This document shows, piece after piece, positions 39,573-49,395 of a stretch of 64,000 nucleotides of DNA. Source of the DNA: Labilibacter marinus (lineage in GTDB: Bacteria; Bacteroidota; Bacteroidia; Bacteroidales; Marinilabiliaceae); the NCBI RefSeq assembly GCF_001659685.2, contig NZ_LXYE02000054.1, forward strand, positions 1-64,000, given 5' to 3'. The notes under the pieces are model-generated. The model worked only from the letters and a program-made list of their open reading frames with translations. It did no database searches and was not told where the DNA came from. Made by a program: the position numbers and the translations under genes. Numbering within the stretch: the first letter of the stretch is position 1; each line of letters starts with the position of its first letter.

Positions 39573-41471
39573 CTAATTTATCTTTTTAAGAATAGCCAGC
39601 GCATTATCATTTTTTTGTACTTGTTTATAAAAGTCAATAAAATCATCATACTCACTAGCAGGGTATACACCACTATTTAATTCCAGATATCTATTGTAAA
39701 TTAATTTATTATCCACCACTTCAGTTTCCGCTATATACGTACCATACTTACTTTCCATATTCACTTTATTGGGAAGTACTTCGATATTAAAGTTTTCAGG
39801 AATAATATATGTGATAGAATCCTGATAACAGCTTTCTGATTTTTTATAAATATCGAAAGTTCGATCCTTAACCTTGCTGGGGATTTTATTCCACTTGCTA
39901 GCCAAATTGACTGGCAAGAATAATCTCGATCCGCTTTTAGAGGCGTAGTTCGGAAGCGATAGATTTATTTCTTCACTTAATTTAGGTTTACTGCAATTAA
40001 CAGAATTCAATGAGAAATTATCTATCTTAAAATTAGGGATGTTAAAATCCTTATATAAAAGCTTTAATTGTTCTTCTTTGTCTTCAACGGCTAACCTGTG
40101 TTTATCATCATATTGTAGGCCTGTATACTCCGACTGTAGTTTTGCAGAGCACGTTCCCGTTTCTGTTATTTGTACCTCTGCTGTTCTAATTACCTTATTT
40201 AGTTTTTTATTATACTTAGGAGTCTTGGTTAATACACCTCCATTTTCGGTAATTAACAAAACATGTCTGTTATCCGTAAAGTCACCCAAAAATCCACAAG
40301 GCATAGTTTGGCTGGTACATTCTAGCCAAGTGGTATCTTGCTCCATTGGTACGCATAAAATAATATGATTAGATTGATGGCAAATAAATTCAGGATCAAA
40401 ATCATATTTATAAGGACCTGCTTTTATGACTGCATAGTTCGATTTTATTCCAGCATATTTTAACATGCTATACATGTAGTTTGATAGCGCTTTACAATCG
40501 CCATAACCATTTTCAGAAACAGAAGTGGCTGAGTGTGGCTGTATTCCACCAATACCAACAGATATATTTACATACCTTGTATGCGATTGCATATATTTAT
40601 ATAAAGCTTCTACTTTCTCAGTATCAGTATTACATTTTTCAAGAATAGCATCAATGTCTGCCAAACGATCATCGGGTAGTTCATCTCGTCCTTTATTGAT
40701 TAATGCTATAAAATCACCAAATTCTTTCCAAGAAGCGGTAGAACCTTCATAATTGTCATATTTGAACTTTTCTAATCTCACTCTAACAAATGGTCTGAAA
40801 TTTTCAAATGAAGGCCTGTATGGTTCATATTCGTATGCAAGAGCATTTTTTAACTCCCAATTGATTGAGTTTTCTGATTCGGTTTTACTTATACTATCAT
40901 TGAAATTATAATCCTTATGGTGCAATTTAATTCCAGAAGTATTTTTAACCGAAAAAGTGCTTTTTTCAATAGATAAATTATCGCCTGGTATTGGTCGCCA
41001 ATCGTTAATACCATAGGTGTTATTCTCTTCGTATACTACTTTGTATTCAATGGTATATGGATACTTTTTTTCAACAGGCTGTAGATAAAGCATTCTAATG
41101 CCCGAGTAGGAGGTACCGTATGAGTCATAGCTTACATCTTCCCATTCGCTGCGCCCCCATTTGTTTATCTGGGTACCCAAGGAATTATACATTCTTGCGC
41201 TAATTTCAACAATGCGTTTATTTTTATTATACCAATATCCATCCCATGCTTTCTTTTTTCCTTTGTAGTTTAATACAGTAATAGCTTTAGTTATGGTAGT
41301 TCTGGTATTTGAAATAGATTTTATTTCAACTTTTATATCCTCATGACGAACAACAGCATAAGCATTGGTTTTTAAAGTATCGGAAATTAAAAAAGTGGGA
41401 TACTTAAGCTCTTTCGCTTGCGCAGAAACTAAAGAGAGGAATGTAATTATTAAAACGAGTGTTATACGCAT
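39573..41471 (-). CDS. DUF3857/transglutaminase-like periplasmic protein, Cys present
   Basis: 632 residues. Signal peptide to about residue 19, DUF3857 beta domain (about 45-210), transglutaminase-like domain (about 275-395) and a C-terminal DUF2569/DUF3858-type beta region. The papain-like core has Cys326 in GYGDCKALS and His369 in SNHIIL; the third position is Glu384 (WLECTS) rather than Asp. Such proteins are frequent in Bacteroidota envelopes; the reaction is unknown. It follows a paralogous gene by 76 bp on the same strand and both precede the convergent terminator at 39.5 kb. Confidence 0.82.
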   Translation of the reverse strand: MRITLVLIITFLSLVSAQAKELKYPTFLISDTLKTNAYAVVRHEDIKVEIKSISNTRTTITKAITVLNYKGKKKAWDGYWYNKNKRIVEISARMYNSLGTQINKWGRSEWEDVSYDSYGTSYSGIRMLYLQPVEKKYPYTIEYKVVYEENNTYGINDWRPIPGDNLSIEKSTFSVKNTSGIKLHHKDYNFNDSISKTESENSINWELKNALAYEYEPYRPSFENFRPFVRVRLEKFKYDNYEGSTASWKEFGDFIALINKGRDELPDDRLADIDAILEKCNTDTEKVEALYKYMQSHTRYVNISVGIGGIQPHSATSVSENGYGDCKALSNYMYSMLKYAGIKSNYAVIKAGPYKYDFDPEFICHQSNHIILCVPMEQDTTWLECTSQTMPCGFLGDFTDNRHVLLITENGGVLTKTPKYNKKLNKVIRTAEVQITETGTCSAKLQSEYTGLQYDDKHRLAVEDKEEQLKLLYKDFNIPNFKIDNFSLNSVNCSKPKLSEEINLSLPNYASKSGSRLFLPVNLASKWNKIPSKVKDRTFDIYKKSESCYQDSITYIIPENFNIEVLPNKVNMESKYGTYIAETEVVDNKLIYNRYLELNSGVYPASEYDDFIDFYKQVQKNDNALAILKKIN

Positions 41472-41547
41472 GGGATAGGGTTTTAATTAAAAATAGGTTC
41501 AGTCCTTCATATAAAGAACCAAACCTATATATGTTTATAACGAATGC

Positions 41548-43572
41548 TTAAATCTTTTTAAGCACTACTTGTTCAGCTTCTTTAGTAACAATCATTTCAT
41601 TAAATTTCCTTAAGTCTGGATATTCGTTGCCAGGGAAAATTGTTTGATTAATCATGTATTGGTTAGTCAACTGAATAGTTCTTCCTTGTGTAGCTGTAAC
41701 AAATATATATTTGGCCGAGTTATTTGGCAATGCCATCACTAATTTCTCAGGTAATTCATCAATTTCATAACCTTCTGGTATGGTGATTCTTATTATAAAT
41801 TGTTTTTTAATAGGGAAGTTATAATCCACTGGATAAGTTCTTTCTTCACGCTTAAAAATATTCTCAATAGCACGACTAAAAAGTTTTGGATTTAAGAAAA
41901 CCATATCGCCTGCCTGATTAATACGGTTAGTAAGCTTAATTTTACTTTTTAATACAACTGGTTTAGTAATACTATCTAAATCTTGAATTTCAAATTCAGT
42001 CAATTCGGCATCTTTATATCTCTTCTCGAGGATATCAATAAACTCCTCTTCGTTTTCCTTCGATTTGTAATTTCTTCTAAATTTAACTGCAGCATAATTC
42101 TCGGCCTTATAGGTGATGTTTCCATTTAAATTAAATTCTTCATCCATAATTAGGTTGGCCATATACATTTCCTTATTTGGAATATTACTGTACAAATCTA
42201 CCCAGTCACCCATACCATTTCTGACTAATCGGCCTCTTCCATTTAAACACTTTGCAGGAAGTAAGTTATACGGACAGTTAGACTCAGTAGCATCCATCAA
42301 TAGATATTTTCCGTCAATATTGACGGCGACAATTACGTGGTTAAACTGAGTTAGGCTAACTAAACCAGGTCGAATCATTCCGTGGTTTCGGGTACTTGTA
42401 ATGACAGGGTAAGCATCTAATCCAATTTTTTTACATAGAGCAACCAAGTTAAGATTAATATCACCTGAATTCCCTTTTTCATCCATGTAGGCTTTACGAA
42501 TTGTTTTATTGGCATCAAGACTATGACTTTTATTCCATAACATATGATGATTAATATGTTGGTATGCCATACAGGCTTTTTGTTCGTCAGATATACTTTT
42601 AGATGAAATACTTGTAGCAATATCTTTTAAGTGGCCATCATTTTTTAAGGTTAAACCAAAATTGTCATCATCAAGCAATGTTTTATTAATACTTGACCAA
42701 TCTTTAGTATAACTTTTGTAGGTGCTCCAAGGGTATTTTGTAGACCTCAACTCAAACTGAATAGAAGATAAATAATCTTGAGGAGTAGTAATTAAAGGTT
42801 CGTTTTTAAAGGCAGGTACACTATCCGCAATATATTTCATGTGGGTTACCTTAGCTTCAAGTTCGTGCGTTTGTCCTGCTGTTCTACCATTTTGATCGAT
42901 GGTAGCACTGGTTCTAAAGCTAAATTTTTCGTGAGTGGTACGTTCAGTTTTATTGATATGAACATACCCTTCCATCCAGTTTTTATAATCATACCACTCA
43001 ATTACATCGGCTAAGTATTCTGAATGAATTGTTGGAATATCTGATTGGAAATACCAATTACGCAGGTTGAAAATAAAGGGACTTTGAACGAGGTAGGATA
43101 ATTCAATAATTGACCCTTCCTTAACATCAGGCATTGTTATTTTTACGATGTTGTGCGATTTATCCAGTTCGTCTCTGATGATTTGTTTACTGGAAAGTTT
43201 TGTTTTTTCCAGTTTTCCATCTTTCATGTTATAAACAGCGCCTTTTATGCTATTTACTTTTTCTTCGCCTCCTGAGTATGATTTATAAAGGAAAATCTTA
43301 AAGTTTCCTTTGTCAAAAGCTTCTTTATCAAACACTTTAATTCTAATGTGTTTCTCAAATTTCATAAAGATGTCTTCAGCGGTAATTTCGAAGAAAGTAT
43401 GTCCCATATCAGCAAGTACAACTGCACTGGCATTACTGTCATTGGGGCAGACGGTCATATCTATTTCTTCTTGAGATATTTTGCCGTACTTCATGTAGGC
43501 TTTAGCAGCTAGGGCGTTGGTTGTGATTAAAGAAATGCACGCAATTAGTGCAATAGATCTTAGTTTAAGCAT
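41548..43572 (-). CDS. DUF3857/transglutaminase-like protein lacking the catalytic Cys
   Basis: 674 residues, same architecture as the next gene: signal peptide (to about 22), DUF3857 domain (about 60-250), transglutaminase-like domain (about 320-430) and a C-terminal beta domain. At the position of the catalytic Cys the sequence reads NSGDINLNL, with Ile372 where the neighbour has Cys; His412 (FNHVIV) and Asp427 (LLMDATE) are kept. It is therefore probably inactive as a transglutaminase/peptidase and may act as a binding partner of the paralogue. It lies 72 bp after the DUF6786-like gene. Confidence 0.8.
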   Translation of the reverse strand: MLKLRSIALIACISLITTNALAAKAYMKYGKISQEEIDMTVCPNDSNASAVVLADMGHTFFEITAEDIFMKFEKHIRIKVFDKEAFDKGNFKIFLYKSYSGGEEKVNSIKGAVYNMKDGKLEKTKLSSKQIIRDELDKSHNIVKITMPDVKEGSIIELSYLVQSPFIFNLRNWYFQSDIPTIHSEYLADVIEWYDYKNWMEGYVHINKTERTTHEKFSFRTSATIDQNGRTAGQTHELEAKVTHMKYIADSVPAFKNEPLITTPQDYLSSIQFELRSTKYPWSTYKSYTKDWSSINKTLLDDDNFGLTLKNDGHLKDIATSISSKSISDEQKACMAYQHINHHMLWNKSHSLDANKTIRKAYMDEKGNSGDINLNLVALCKKIGLDAYPVITSTRNHGMIRPGLVSLTQFNHVIVAVNIDGKYLLMDATESNCPYNLLPAKCLNGRGRLVRNGMGDWVDLYSNIPNKEMYMANLIMDEEFNLNGNITYKAENYAAVKFRRNYKSKENEEEFIDILEKRYKDAELTEFEIQDLDSITKPVVLKSKIKLTNRINQAGDMVFLNPKLFSRAIENIFKREERTYPVDYNFPIKKQFIIRITIPEGYEIDELPEKLVMALPNNSAKYIFVTATQGRTIQLTNQYMINQTIFPGNEYPDLRKFNEMIVTKEAEQVVLKKI

Positions 43573-43644
43573 GGTTAAATAATTAAGTTAGTTCTAGTGT
43601 TTCGCAACTAATATAAATATTTTTCCATTTAAAATGGTTTTAAA

Positions 43645-44844
43645 TTAGATACGTGCCTTTAACTCGATGGCAGTTAGTTTAATACCAAGTAGTTTGCGAG
43701 AAATAACATTTAACTTGTTAATGTTTCCTGTAAAATGATATACGCTGTGATAATGATTTAACTTTTCATGAGAATCTAACTCTTTAAAAGGAGCGGATGA
43801 TTCAAGCTCAAAAAAGCTAGCATCTTCTGCAGGCGAATAATCCATAGAACCATTGTTATAAACTTGAATAGCTTCTCCATTATAAGGATTATCTTGAATG
43901 CTAACCTCCGAATTAAAATATAATGAATCTCCGTTATGTTGATATTGTATAATGGTTAAAGTATTGGTTTCTGGTTTATAGTTACCAAAAATAGCAGGAG
44001 AAATATCTGATGGTATGCCAATTTTAGAACGATACTTTCCATCGGTTTTGTAGATTAAAGCATTGTTCATAAGTTGAATTTTACTACTGTTTAGAGGTCC
44101 CATGTAGGTATTAATATCATCCAAAACAATGGAATCTGAAACGGGTATAATAACCGTACTTTTATCGCTTCCTTCAAACATACCCATGCTCCAAATGGTG
44201 GCCAGTCCAGTTGACTTATCCCATTTAATCGAATCCAGATTGGTTAATGTATGCTCACTTGAATATGCCACAACATCTATATCTGATGCATCTATATCTA
44301 AATCATTTTCAATATCTTTTTTCTCAAGGATGTTGATATTTCGTTGAATAAGAAAATGCAGTTTTGTTCCAATAAAATTAGTCAGGCTCATTTCTTTCGA
44401 TAAATGAATACTCTTTACAGATTGGTCCATTACCTCAAAGGCTTCTTCGTTCATGCATGCAGGAACCTTCCAGTTGTCTTCAGATAAAGGTTTTTGCTGT
44501 CCATAATAAAAAGAGTATTGTCCGCCCAGTGGACCTATCCAAACTCTATCTTCGCCTCCAGCATCACCACCGTTTCCATGGTAGTTGCTTGCTAGTATTT
44601 CACGATTTAACCAGCCGTTGCTAATATCCTCATGGAAATTAGATGTTGAAGTCATCACTCTTCCTTGGTAAGTAGGGCAAATACATATTTTACCAGGATA
44701 TGAACTGGCTTCGAGCTCGATGTAATTTGTATTTAAGGCTAATAATGCTAGATCGCTGGAGTATTTGTGATAAACGATATTGTTAGTGCTGGAATGACAT
44801 GATACTAACATCACTAACACAACATAGGCGTAAAAAATCTTCAT
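43645..44844 (-). CDS. DUF6786-like lipoprotein
   Basis: 399 residues with a lipoprotein signal (Cys16 in MLVSCHS). The mature sequence has the pattern I associate with DUF6786: 'YPGKICICPTYQGRVMTST' and then 'GGEDRVWIGPLGGQYSFYY' at about residues 97-115. The fold is likely a galactose-mutarotase-like beta-supersandwich. No reaction is assigned to the family. First gene of a minus-strand set with the two DUF3857 proteins (72 bp spacing), so envelope function is likely. Confidence 0.65.
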   Translation of the reverse strand: MKIFYAYVVLVMLVSCHSSTNNIVYHKYSSDLALLALNTNYIELEASSYPGKICICPTYQGRVMTSTSNFHEDISNGWLNREILASNYHGNGGDAGGEDRVWIGPLGGQYSFYYGQQKPLSEDNWKVPACMNEEAFEVMDQSVKSIHLSKEMSLTNFIGTKLHFLIQRNINILEKKDIENDLDIDASDIDVVAYSSEHTLTNLDSIKWDKSTGLATIWSMGMFEGSDKSTVIIPVSDSIVLDDINTYMGPLNSSKIQLMNNALIYKTDGKYRSKIGIPSDISPAIFGNYKPETNTLTIIQYQHNGDSLYFNSEVSIQDNPYNGEAIQVYNNGSMDYSPAEDASFFELESSAPFKELDSHEKLNHYHSVYHFTGNINKLNVISRKLLGIKLTAIELKARI

Positions 44845-45042
44845 TGGGGCATATTTTAAAAGCTAAGATAGTTTTTGTTACTTAAATAAAAATGTAAGAA
44901 TCTAATATTACTGGATATTGTAGCAAATGCAGCTGTATTCACATAAGCATAACCTAAAATAAATACACTTTACTTTATCTTGATAAAAGTATTTTATAAA
45001 TTTATTGTATGAAGCAGTATTTATCAAACTAATCACTTTATT

Positions 45043-46119
45043 ATGCCACTTAAGCAAAAAGAATTAGCCTTGTATATGGGGCCTCAAGAACTAGGAGCAC
45101 CTGATGACCTAAAAAAGGTAATCATTGATTTTATCGACAAAACAGAAAAACGCTTAGATATTGCTATTCAGGAGTTGGACGATATTGATATTGCCAAGGC
45201 AATTATAAGAGCTAAAAACAGAAAGTGGTTTACGGTTTCAGGAAAATCAAGATACTTATCGGTTAATTTAGTTTTAGAAGGAGATTATTTACAGGCCATA
45301 AAGCCCGATCCAGAACCTTTTGAAAAAGGCGGTAGTTTAAGAGATAACAGAACTATTTTAAATGCCTTGTTTAGAAGTGCGATCAATGTAAAAACTGATT
45401 TCAATGGTAAAATATTTCATCAAAAATTTATGATTAGGGATGGAAAAGAGTTGTTAATGGGCTCTACAAATTTTACTAAAACGGGTACTTCTAAAAACTT
45501 AAATCATATTGCTGTAGTAAGCAATAAAAAAGTGGTAAGTGCCTATAAAAAAGAGTTTAAGGAAATTATGGCTGGTAAGTTTGGTAAAAACTCTGAAGTC
45601 ACTCCAAAACCCGTTCCTGCTATTTCCGATTCGGTTAGGTTAAAACCATTGTTCGCGCCCAATCATAACCCCGAGATGGAAATTATGAAACAAATGGCTA
45701 AGGCAAAGGAACAAATAGATTTTGCAGTGTTTACATTTGCCGAAAGCTCAGGGATTGATGACCAGATGAATTTGAATGCCAGAGCTGGAATAAAAGTGTC
45801 TGGCTTAATAAATGGTGACCAGAAAAATAGAAAGTGGTCGGCTTCTAAATTTTTGGATGACAATATTGAAGTTCAGTTTACCCAAAAAGGAAAAAAAGGA
45901 TTGGGCAAACTTCATCATAAACTGATGGTTATAGATAAAAAGGTGGTTATTATAGGCAGTTTTAACTATACCAAACCAGCTAATTTATTCAATGATGAAA
46001 ATGTACTTATAATAGGCGATATAGATGAAACATCAGAAGTAGGTAAAAAGAATCAAGCTAAAATTGCTGAATACGCCTTAAAAGAAATAGAGCGTATCAA
46101 TAAAGAGTTTACGTATTGA
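45043..46119 (+). CDS. Phospholipase D-like (HKD) protein
   Basis: 358 residues, no signal peptide. Two HKD motifs: H126-x-K128 with D133 (HQKFMIRDGKELLMGSTNFT) and H291-x-K293 with D298 (HHKLMVIDKKVVIIGSFNYT). The paired motifs form one active site in PLD-type phosphodiesterases, phospholipases and nucleases. The cytoplasmic location and small size favour a nuclease-like or unknown phosphodiesterase over a lipase. It stands alone with its own terminator downstream. Confidence 0.87.
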   Translation: MPLKQKELALYMGPQELGAPDDLKKVIIDFIDKTEKRLDIAIQELDDIDIAKAIIRAKNRKWFTVSGKSRYLSVNLVLEGDYLQAIKPDPEPFEKGGSLRDNRTILNALFRSAINVKTDFNGKIFHQKFMIRDGKELLMGSTNFTKTGTSKNLNHIAVVSNKKVVSAYKKEFKEIMAGKFGKNSEVTPKPVPAISDSVRLKPLFAPNHNPEMEIMKQMAKAKEQIDFAVFTFAESSGIDDQMNLNARAGIKVSGLINGDQKNRKWSASKFLDDNIEVQFTQKGKKGLGKLHHKLMVIDKKVVIIGSFNYTKPANLFNDENVLIIGDIDETSEVGKKNQAKIAEYALKEIERINKEFTY

Positions 46120-46139
46120 TGTTGTTTCTTTAATAGTGT

Positions 46140-46167
46140 AAAAGCTGCACCTTGTGTGGCTTTTTTT
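46140..46167 (+). terminator. Intrinsic terminator
   Basis: Stem 46140-46150 with 46154-46164 (two G-T pairs), short loop, and a T7 run. Ends the PLD-like gene. Confidence 0.65.
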
Positions 46168-46276
46168 GTGCTATAACATTAGACAAATACCCATGAATTA
46201 ATCACGGATTCAAACACTACCTTAGCAGATTCAAATTTTACGAAATTAACAAAATATAAGCGAGTAGTTTCGTGAT

Positions 46277-46633
46277 ATGAATCCCTTTAAAAACAAAATT
46301 TTGCTCTCCAATCACGATGCTTATCACATCGTTAATTTCGAGGATATTTTATATTGTAAGAGCAATAATTCATCCACCATATTCTTTCTCATTAATGGTC
46401 AGCGTATTTCTACATCCTTACCTATTGGTTGTATTGAAGAAAGGCTTTCAAAATACAGCTTTATTCGCTCTCATCAATCGTACATAGTAAATGCCATGCA
46501 TATATTAAGTGTACGTAAAAATCAGCATGTTGAAATTGAGCTCATTAACCACAGCGTTCTTCCTGTAAGCACTCGGCGTAAAGCTACATTAATGCAGTTT
46601 ATTTCAAAAATGGAGCGAATTCAAAGTACTTGA
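46277..46633 (+). CDS. LytTR DNA-binding protein, stand-alone
   Basis: 118 residues consisting of a LytTR domain only: 'FEDILYCKSNNSSTIFFL' at about 22-39, 'RISTSLPIGCIEERL' and 'FIRSHQSYIVNAMHI' at about 72-86 are the usual blocks. No receiver domain precedes it, so it is not a two-component response regulator by itself. Start at ATG 46277. It may regulate the following secreted-protein genes, 95 bp downstream, but that is only proximity. Confidence 0.85.
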   Translation: MNPFKNKILLSNHDAYHIVNFEDILYCKSNNSSTIFFLINGQRISTSLPIGCIEERLSKYSFIRSHQSYIVNAMHILSVRKNQHVEIELINHSVLPVSTRRKATLMQFISKMERIQST

Positions 46634-46727
46634 GCACGTTTTCAAGTTATCTCCTTCTGTAAGTATTTTATACAGTAATTTCACATTAAATAATAAGACA
46701 AATCAAATCACAATAAAAAGATTAAAA

Positions 46728-47600
46728 ATGAACAAGCTAAGTATCATCCTAACTACTGCAATATTCCTTTTTTTAGGAATTACGCATACGAAGAGCCAGA
46801 TTAAACGATATGAGGTTAAATCTGGTAAAGTAATTTATACCAGCTCTACTAATGGTAAAATTATGGGAACGACCACCAATGGTAACGGAACCGAAGCATT
46901 GTATTTTAAAGATTGGGGTATTACAGAGTTAAAAGAAAGCAAATCTACAGAAAGCACCGTAACTAAAATGTTTGGGCAAAAGAGTGAAGAAAAAACTTCG
47001 CAACATACTTTGGTCAAACTGGATAAGGGAAAATCGTATACAGTTGATTTTGATGTAGAAGCTATTTATGTGAACAAAGATTTGGCTTTAGAGATGATGG
47101 AATCTTCAGATGCGAATGCCAACGCAAGTGAGATTGGGGAGCAAATGCTAATAAGCATGGGCGGACAAAAAATAGGAACAGAGAAGTTTTTAGGATATGA
47201 CTGTGAGGTTTGGAGTATTGCAGGTGGTAAGCAATGGATTTATCATGGTGTGATGTTAAAAGCTGAACTAACCCTAATGGGAATTACTACCTCAACTGTA
47301 GCTCAATCTGCCGAGTTTAATATTTCAGTTTCTGAGGATCATTTTCAGTTACCAAACTATCCGATTAAACAATCGCCTACTACAGCTATGGGGCAAGGAA
47401 TGTTTGAAGATATGGGAGAGATGGATGATGAGGAGGATTGGAGTGCAGCGGATATGGAAAAGCTCAGTAAAATGAGCTACGAAGAATATAAGAAAATGGT
47501 AAAAAGTAGCGACCCTGAAGCAGCTAAATTAAGCGATGAAGAATTAAAGGCTACCTATAACATGATGCAACAAATGCTCAAATTAAAAACGGGTAAATAG
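46728..47600 (+). CDS. Hypothetical secreted protein
   Basis: 290 residues with a Sec signal peptide (to about residue 23). The mature part has alternating beta-strand character ('RYEVKSGKVIYTS', 'EKFLGYDCEVWSI') and an acidic, Met/Glu-rich C-terminal helix region (about 225-288). A DUF4412-like outer-membrane-associated fold is conceivable from the strand layout and the 'T-E-x-F-L-G-Y-x-C' segment, but I do not claim it. Located between the LytTR gene and another small lipoprotein gene. Confidence 0.6.
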   Translation: MNKLSIILTTAIFLFLGITHTKSQIKRYEVKSGKVIYTSSTNGKIMGTTTNGNGTEALYFKDWGITELKESKSTESTVTKMFGQKSEEKTSQHTLVKLDKGKSYTVDFDVEAIYVNKDLALEMMESSDANANASEIGEQMLISMGGQKIGTEKFLGYDCEVWSIAGGKQWIYHGVMLKAELTLMGITTSTVAQSAEFNISVSEDHFQLPNYPIKQSPTTAMGQGMFEDMGEMDDEEDWSAADMEKLSKMSYEEYKKMVKSSDPEAAKLSDEELKATYNMMQQMLKLKTGK

Positions 47601-47663
47601 TAAAAGTTTAAAGGAATATAATTAAACAAGGCACAAATAATTTAACGAAAACCAAAAAAACAA

Positions 47664-48131
47664 ATGAAAAATTTATTTAAAGTATCAACCGCAATTATGC
47701 TAATGTCTCTATTGATCACATCTTGTGGAAAAGATGATACGAATAAACCTAAAAAGGATGATTATACGGGAACTTTTAATGTGGTACTTGATGATGCACT
47801 TTTACACCAAGGTACAACTCCTTTGGTAGGTATAGTTCAAGATAATAAGCAGGAGTACGTGAATACAGTTACTATAGCAGATGATAAAATAACTATTTCG
47901 GTTAACCAGTTTCCTCGAGTAATTGGCAATGATGTTGTTTTTGGAACTGTTGGCGACCCTGGAGTTGTATTTATTCATGGAGGACAGGTTTATACAACAA
48001 CCTCGGGTTCTTTTACACGTGTTTCTGGCAGTAAAATTTCATTTGCAGGTGTATGCAAAGTTGGTATAGGCCAGTCTACTCATACGGTTACTGGTTATGT
48101 TGAATCTAAAGCTTTTGAAGTGGTAGAGTAA
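47664..48131 (+). CDS. Hypothetical lipoprotein
   Basis: 155 residues with a clear lipoprotein signal (LITSCGK, Cys21). The mature region of about 130 residues is beta-rich, with Thr/Val alternation, resembling a small lipocalin-like or calycin barrel, but no family is recognised. 63 bp after the preceding secreted-protein gene; both end at the terminator at 48.16 kb, so probably one operon. Confidence 0.6.
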   Translation: MKNLFKVSTAIMLMSLLITSCGKDDTNKPKKDDYTGTFNVVLDDALLHQGTTPLVGIVQDNKQEYVNTVTIADDKITISVNQFPRVIGNDVVFGTVGDPGVVFIHGGQVYTTTSGSFTRVSGSKISFAGVCKVGIGQSTHTVTGYVESKAFEVVE

Positions 48132-48158
48132 GAGATTGATAAATCTAAATAATAATGG

Positions 48159-48190
48159 AGCTTGCGGTATTGTATCGCAAGCTTTTTTTT
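48159..48190 (+). terminator. Intrinsic terminator
   Basis: 8-bp perfect stem (48159-48166 with 48176-48183), 9-base loop, followed by a run of eight T. Confidence 0.8.
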
Positions 48191-48220
48191 GTTGGTATAT
48201 ATTGGAATTAGCTTTGGGAT

Positions 48221-48300
48221 ACTTGTACGTACAACCTTTTTTAATACAATTCTTGGCATTTTTCTTACAATGTTTCTCTCTTTTTGTTGCGTTAGTTTTG
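48221..48300 (+). promoter_or_regulatory. TTGTACGTACAA operator plus -7 box
   Basis: A perfect 12-base palindrome TTGTACGTACAA (48223-48234) within a longer sequence ACTTGTACGTACAACC-T(6), and a -7 match TAGTTTTG at 48293-48300. The distance from palindrome end to -7 start is 59 bases. The same arrangement recurs before the 50296 gene. No good -33 TTTG is present, which would suit activator dependence. Confidence 0.6.
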
Positions 48301-48342
48301 TACAGTAAATAATTAGCAAGAAAAAGTAAAGGAGAAATAACA

Positions 48343-49215
48343 ATGGAGTATGAAGGTAAAATATATAGACCATGGCCAGAGGCAAGTAGCTTTTTAATAC
48401 AAACCACATACGGATGTAGCCATAACAAGTGCACCTTTTGCGATATGTTTAGAGAAAAGAAATTTGGCATTAGAAAGGTGGAGGATATTTATCAAGATAT
48501 TGAGGAAGCGCGAAGAATGTATTCGCACATTGAGTCTTTCTTTTTAATTGATGGTAATGTAATGGCTATTAAAACCGACTTAATACTTAAAGTATTACAG
48601 AAGATAAAAGCCACTTTCCCGGAGTGCAATAAGATTTCCCTTTACAGTCAATACAATGATTTTAGACGTAAATCTGTGGAGGATTTAAAATTGCTTAAAG
48701 AAGCAGGATTAACAATGGCATACGTTGGTTTAGAGTCGGGAGATAGGCAGATTTTGGAGGAAGTGAAAAAAAGCATGACTCCAGAACAAGCCATTGAAGG
48801 GGCTGAAAAAGCAAAAGAAGCAGGTATTAAGGTGTTGGCATCTTTTGTTTTTGGTTTAGGTGGCAGAGATCGTTCTAAGGAACACATAGAAGAAACAACT
48901 AAGCTGTTAAATATACTTAAGCCAGAAGAAATTGCCCCCATGGCCTTGGCCGTTCAGCCAGGTACTGAGCTAGAAGAACAAGTAAAAAGTGGCAAGTTTG
49001 TGCAGGCTACAAGACTGCAAATGTTAGAAGAGGAAAAGTACCTATTAGAAAACATGGATTTTGATACTTTTTATTGGGGCGACCATGGCAATAATGTAGT
49101 TTCCTTAAAAGGAGATTTTCGCAAGTACAAAAAACAGTTTTTAGGCATGGTAGAAAACGCCATTAAAAATCCGGATATCAATAAAGAAAGTGTGCACGAA
49201 ACATTTTCGTGGTAA
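48343..49215 (+). CDS. Radical SAM protein (Cx4Cx2C type)
   Basis: 290 residues. The cluster-binding cysteines are C25, C30 and C33 in TYGCSHNKCTFCDMF; the spacing is Cx4Cx2C, which I recall as usual for this B12-independent branch rather than the canonical Cx3Cx2C. 'AYVGLESGD' and the later 'GIKVLASFVFGLGGRD' blocks fit the radical SAM TIM barrel. It has no SPASM domain, so it is not a sulfatase-maturating enzyme. The reaction is unknown. It has its own promoter with the TTGTACGTACAA element. Confidence 0.85.
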   Translation: MEYEGKIYRPWPEASSFLIQTTYGCSHNKCTFCDMFREKKFGIRKVEDIYQDIEEARRMYSHIESFFLIDGNVMAIKTDLILKVLQKIKATFPECNKISLYSQYNDFRRKSVEDLKLLKEAGLTMAYVGLESGDRQILEEVKKSMTPEQAIEGAEKAKEAGIKVLASFVFGLGGRDRSKEHIEETTKLLNILKPEEIAPMALAVQPGTELEEQVKSGKFVQATRLQMLEEEKYLLENMDFDTFYWGDHGNNVVSLKGDFRKYKKQFLGMVENAIKNPDINKESVHETFSW

Positions 49216-49249
49216 GTAACAAGTATATCAATTTACCTCAATCAACGAG

Positions 49250-49276
49250 CTCCCTATCTAATAATTGGATAGGGAG
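49250..49276 (+). terminator. Possible terminator hairpin
   Basis: 9-bp perfect stem (49250-49258 with 49268-49276) with a 9-base loop just after the radical SAM gene, but without a T-run directly after it. Confidence 0.45.
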
Positions 49277-49395
49277 TTAAGTTGATGTTCTGAAATTGTT
49301 TTTACTTCCTTTTTTGGTTGATTAAAAAGTGAAAAGCCTCTCTGCAGCTTAAGAGAAAATGAATACTTGAATATTGTTGATTTAAAACTAAAATA

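Noticed and set aside
48039-48470. Overlapping minus-strand frames across the 48 kb promoter
   Set aside because: They cover a terminator, the operator and the start of the radical SAM gene, and have low-complexity residues.
48343-49215. Radical SAM protein as the missing sulfatase-maturating enzyme
   Set aside because: It lacks the SPASM cysteines and has a Cx4Cx2C motif unlike anSME.
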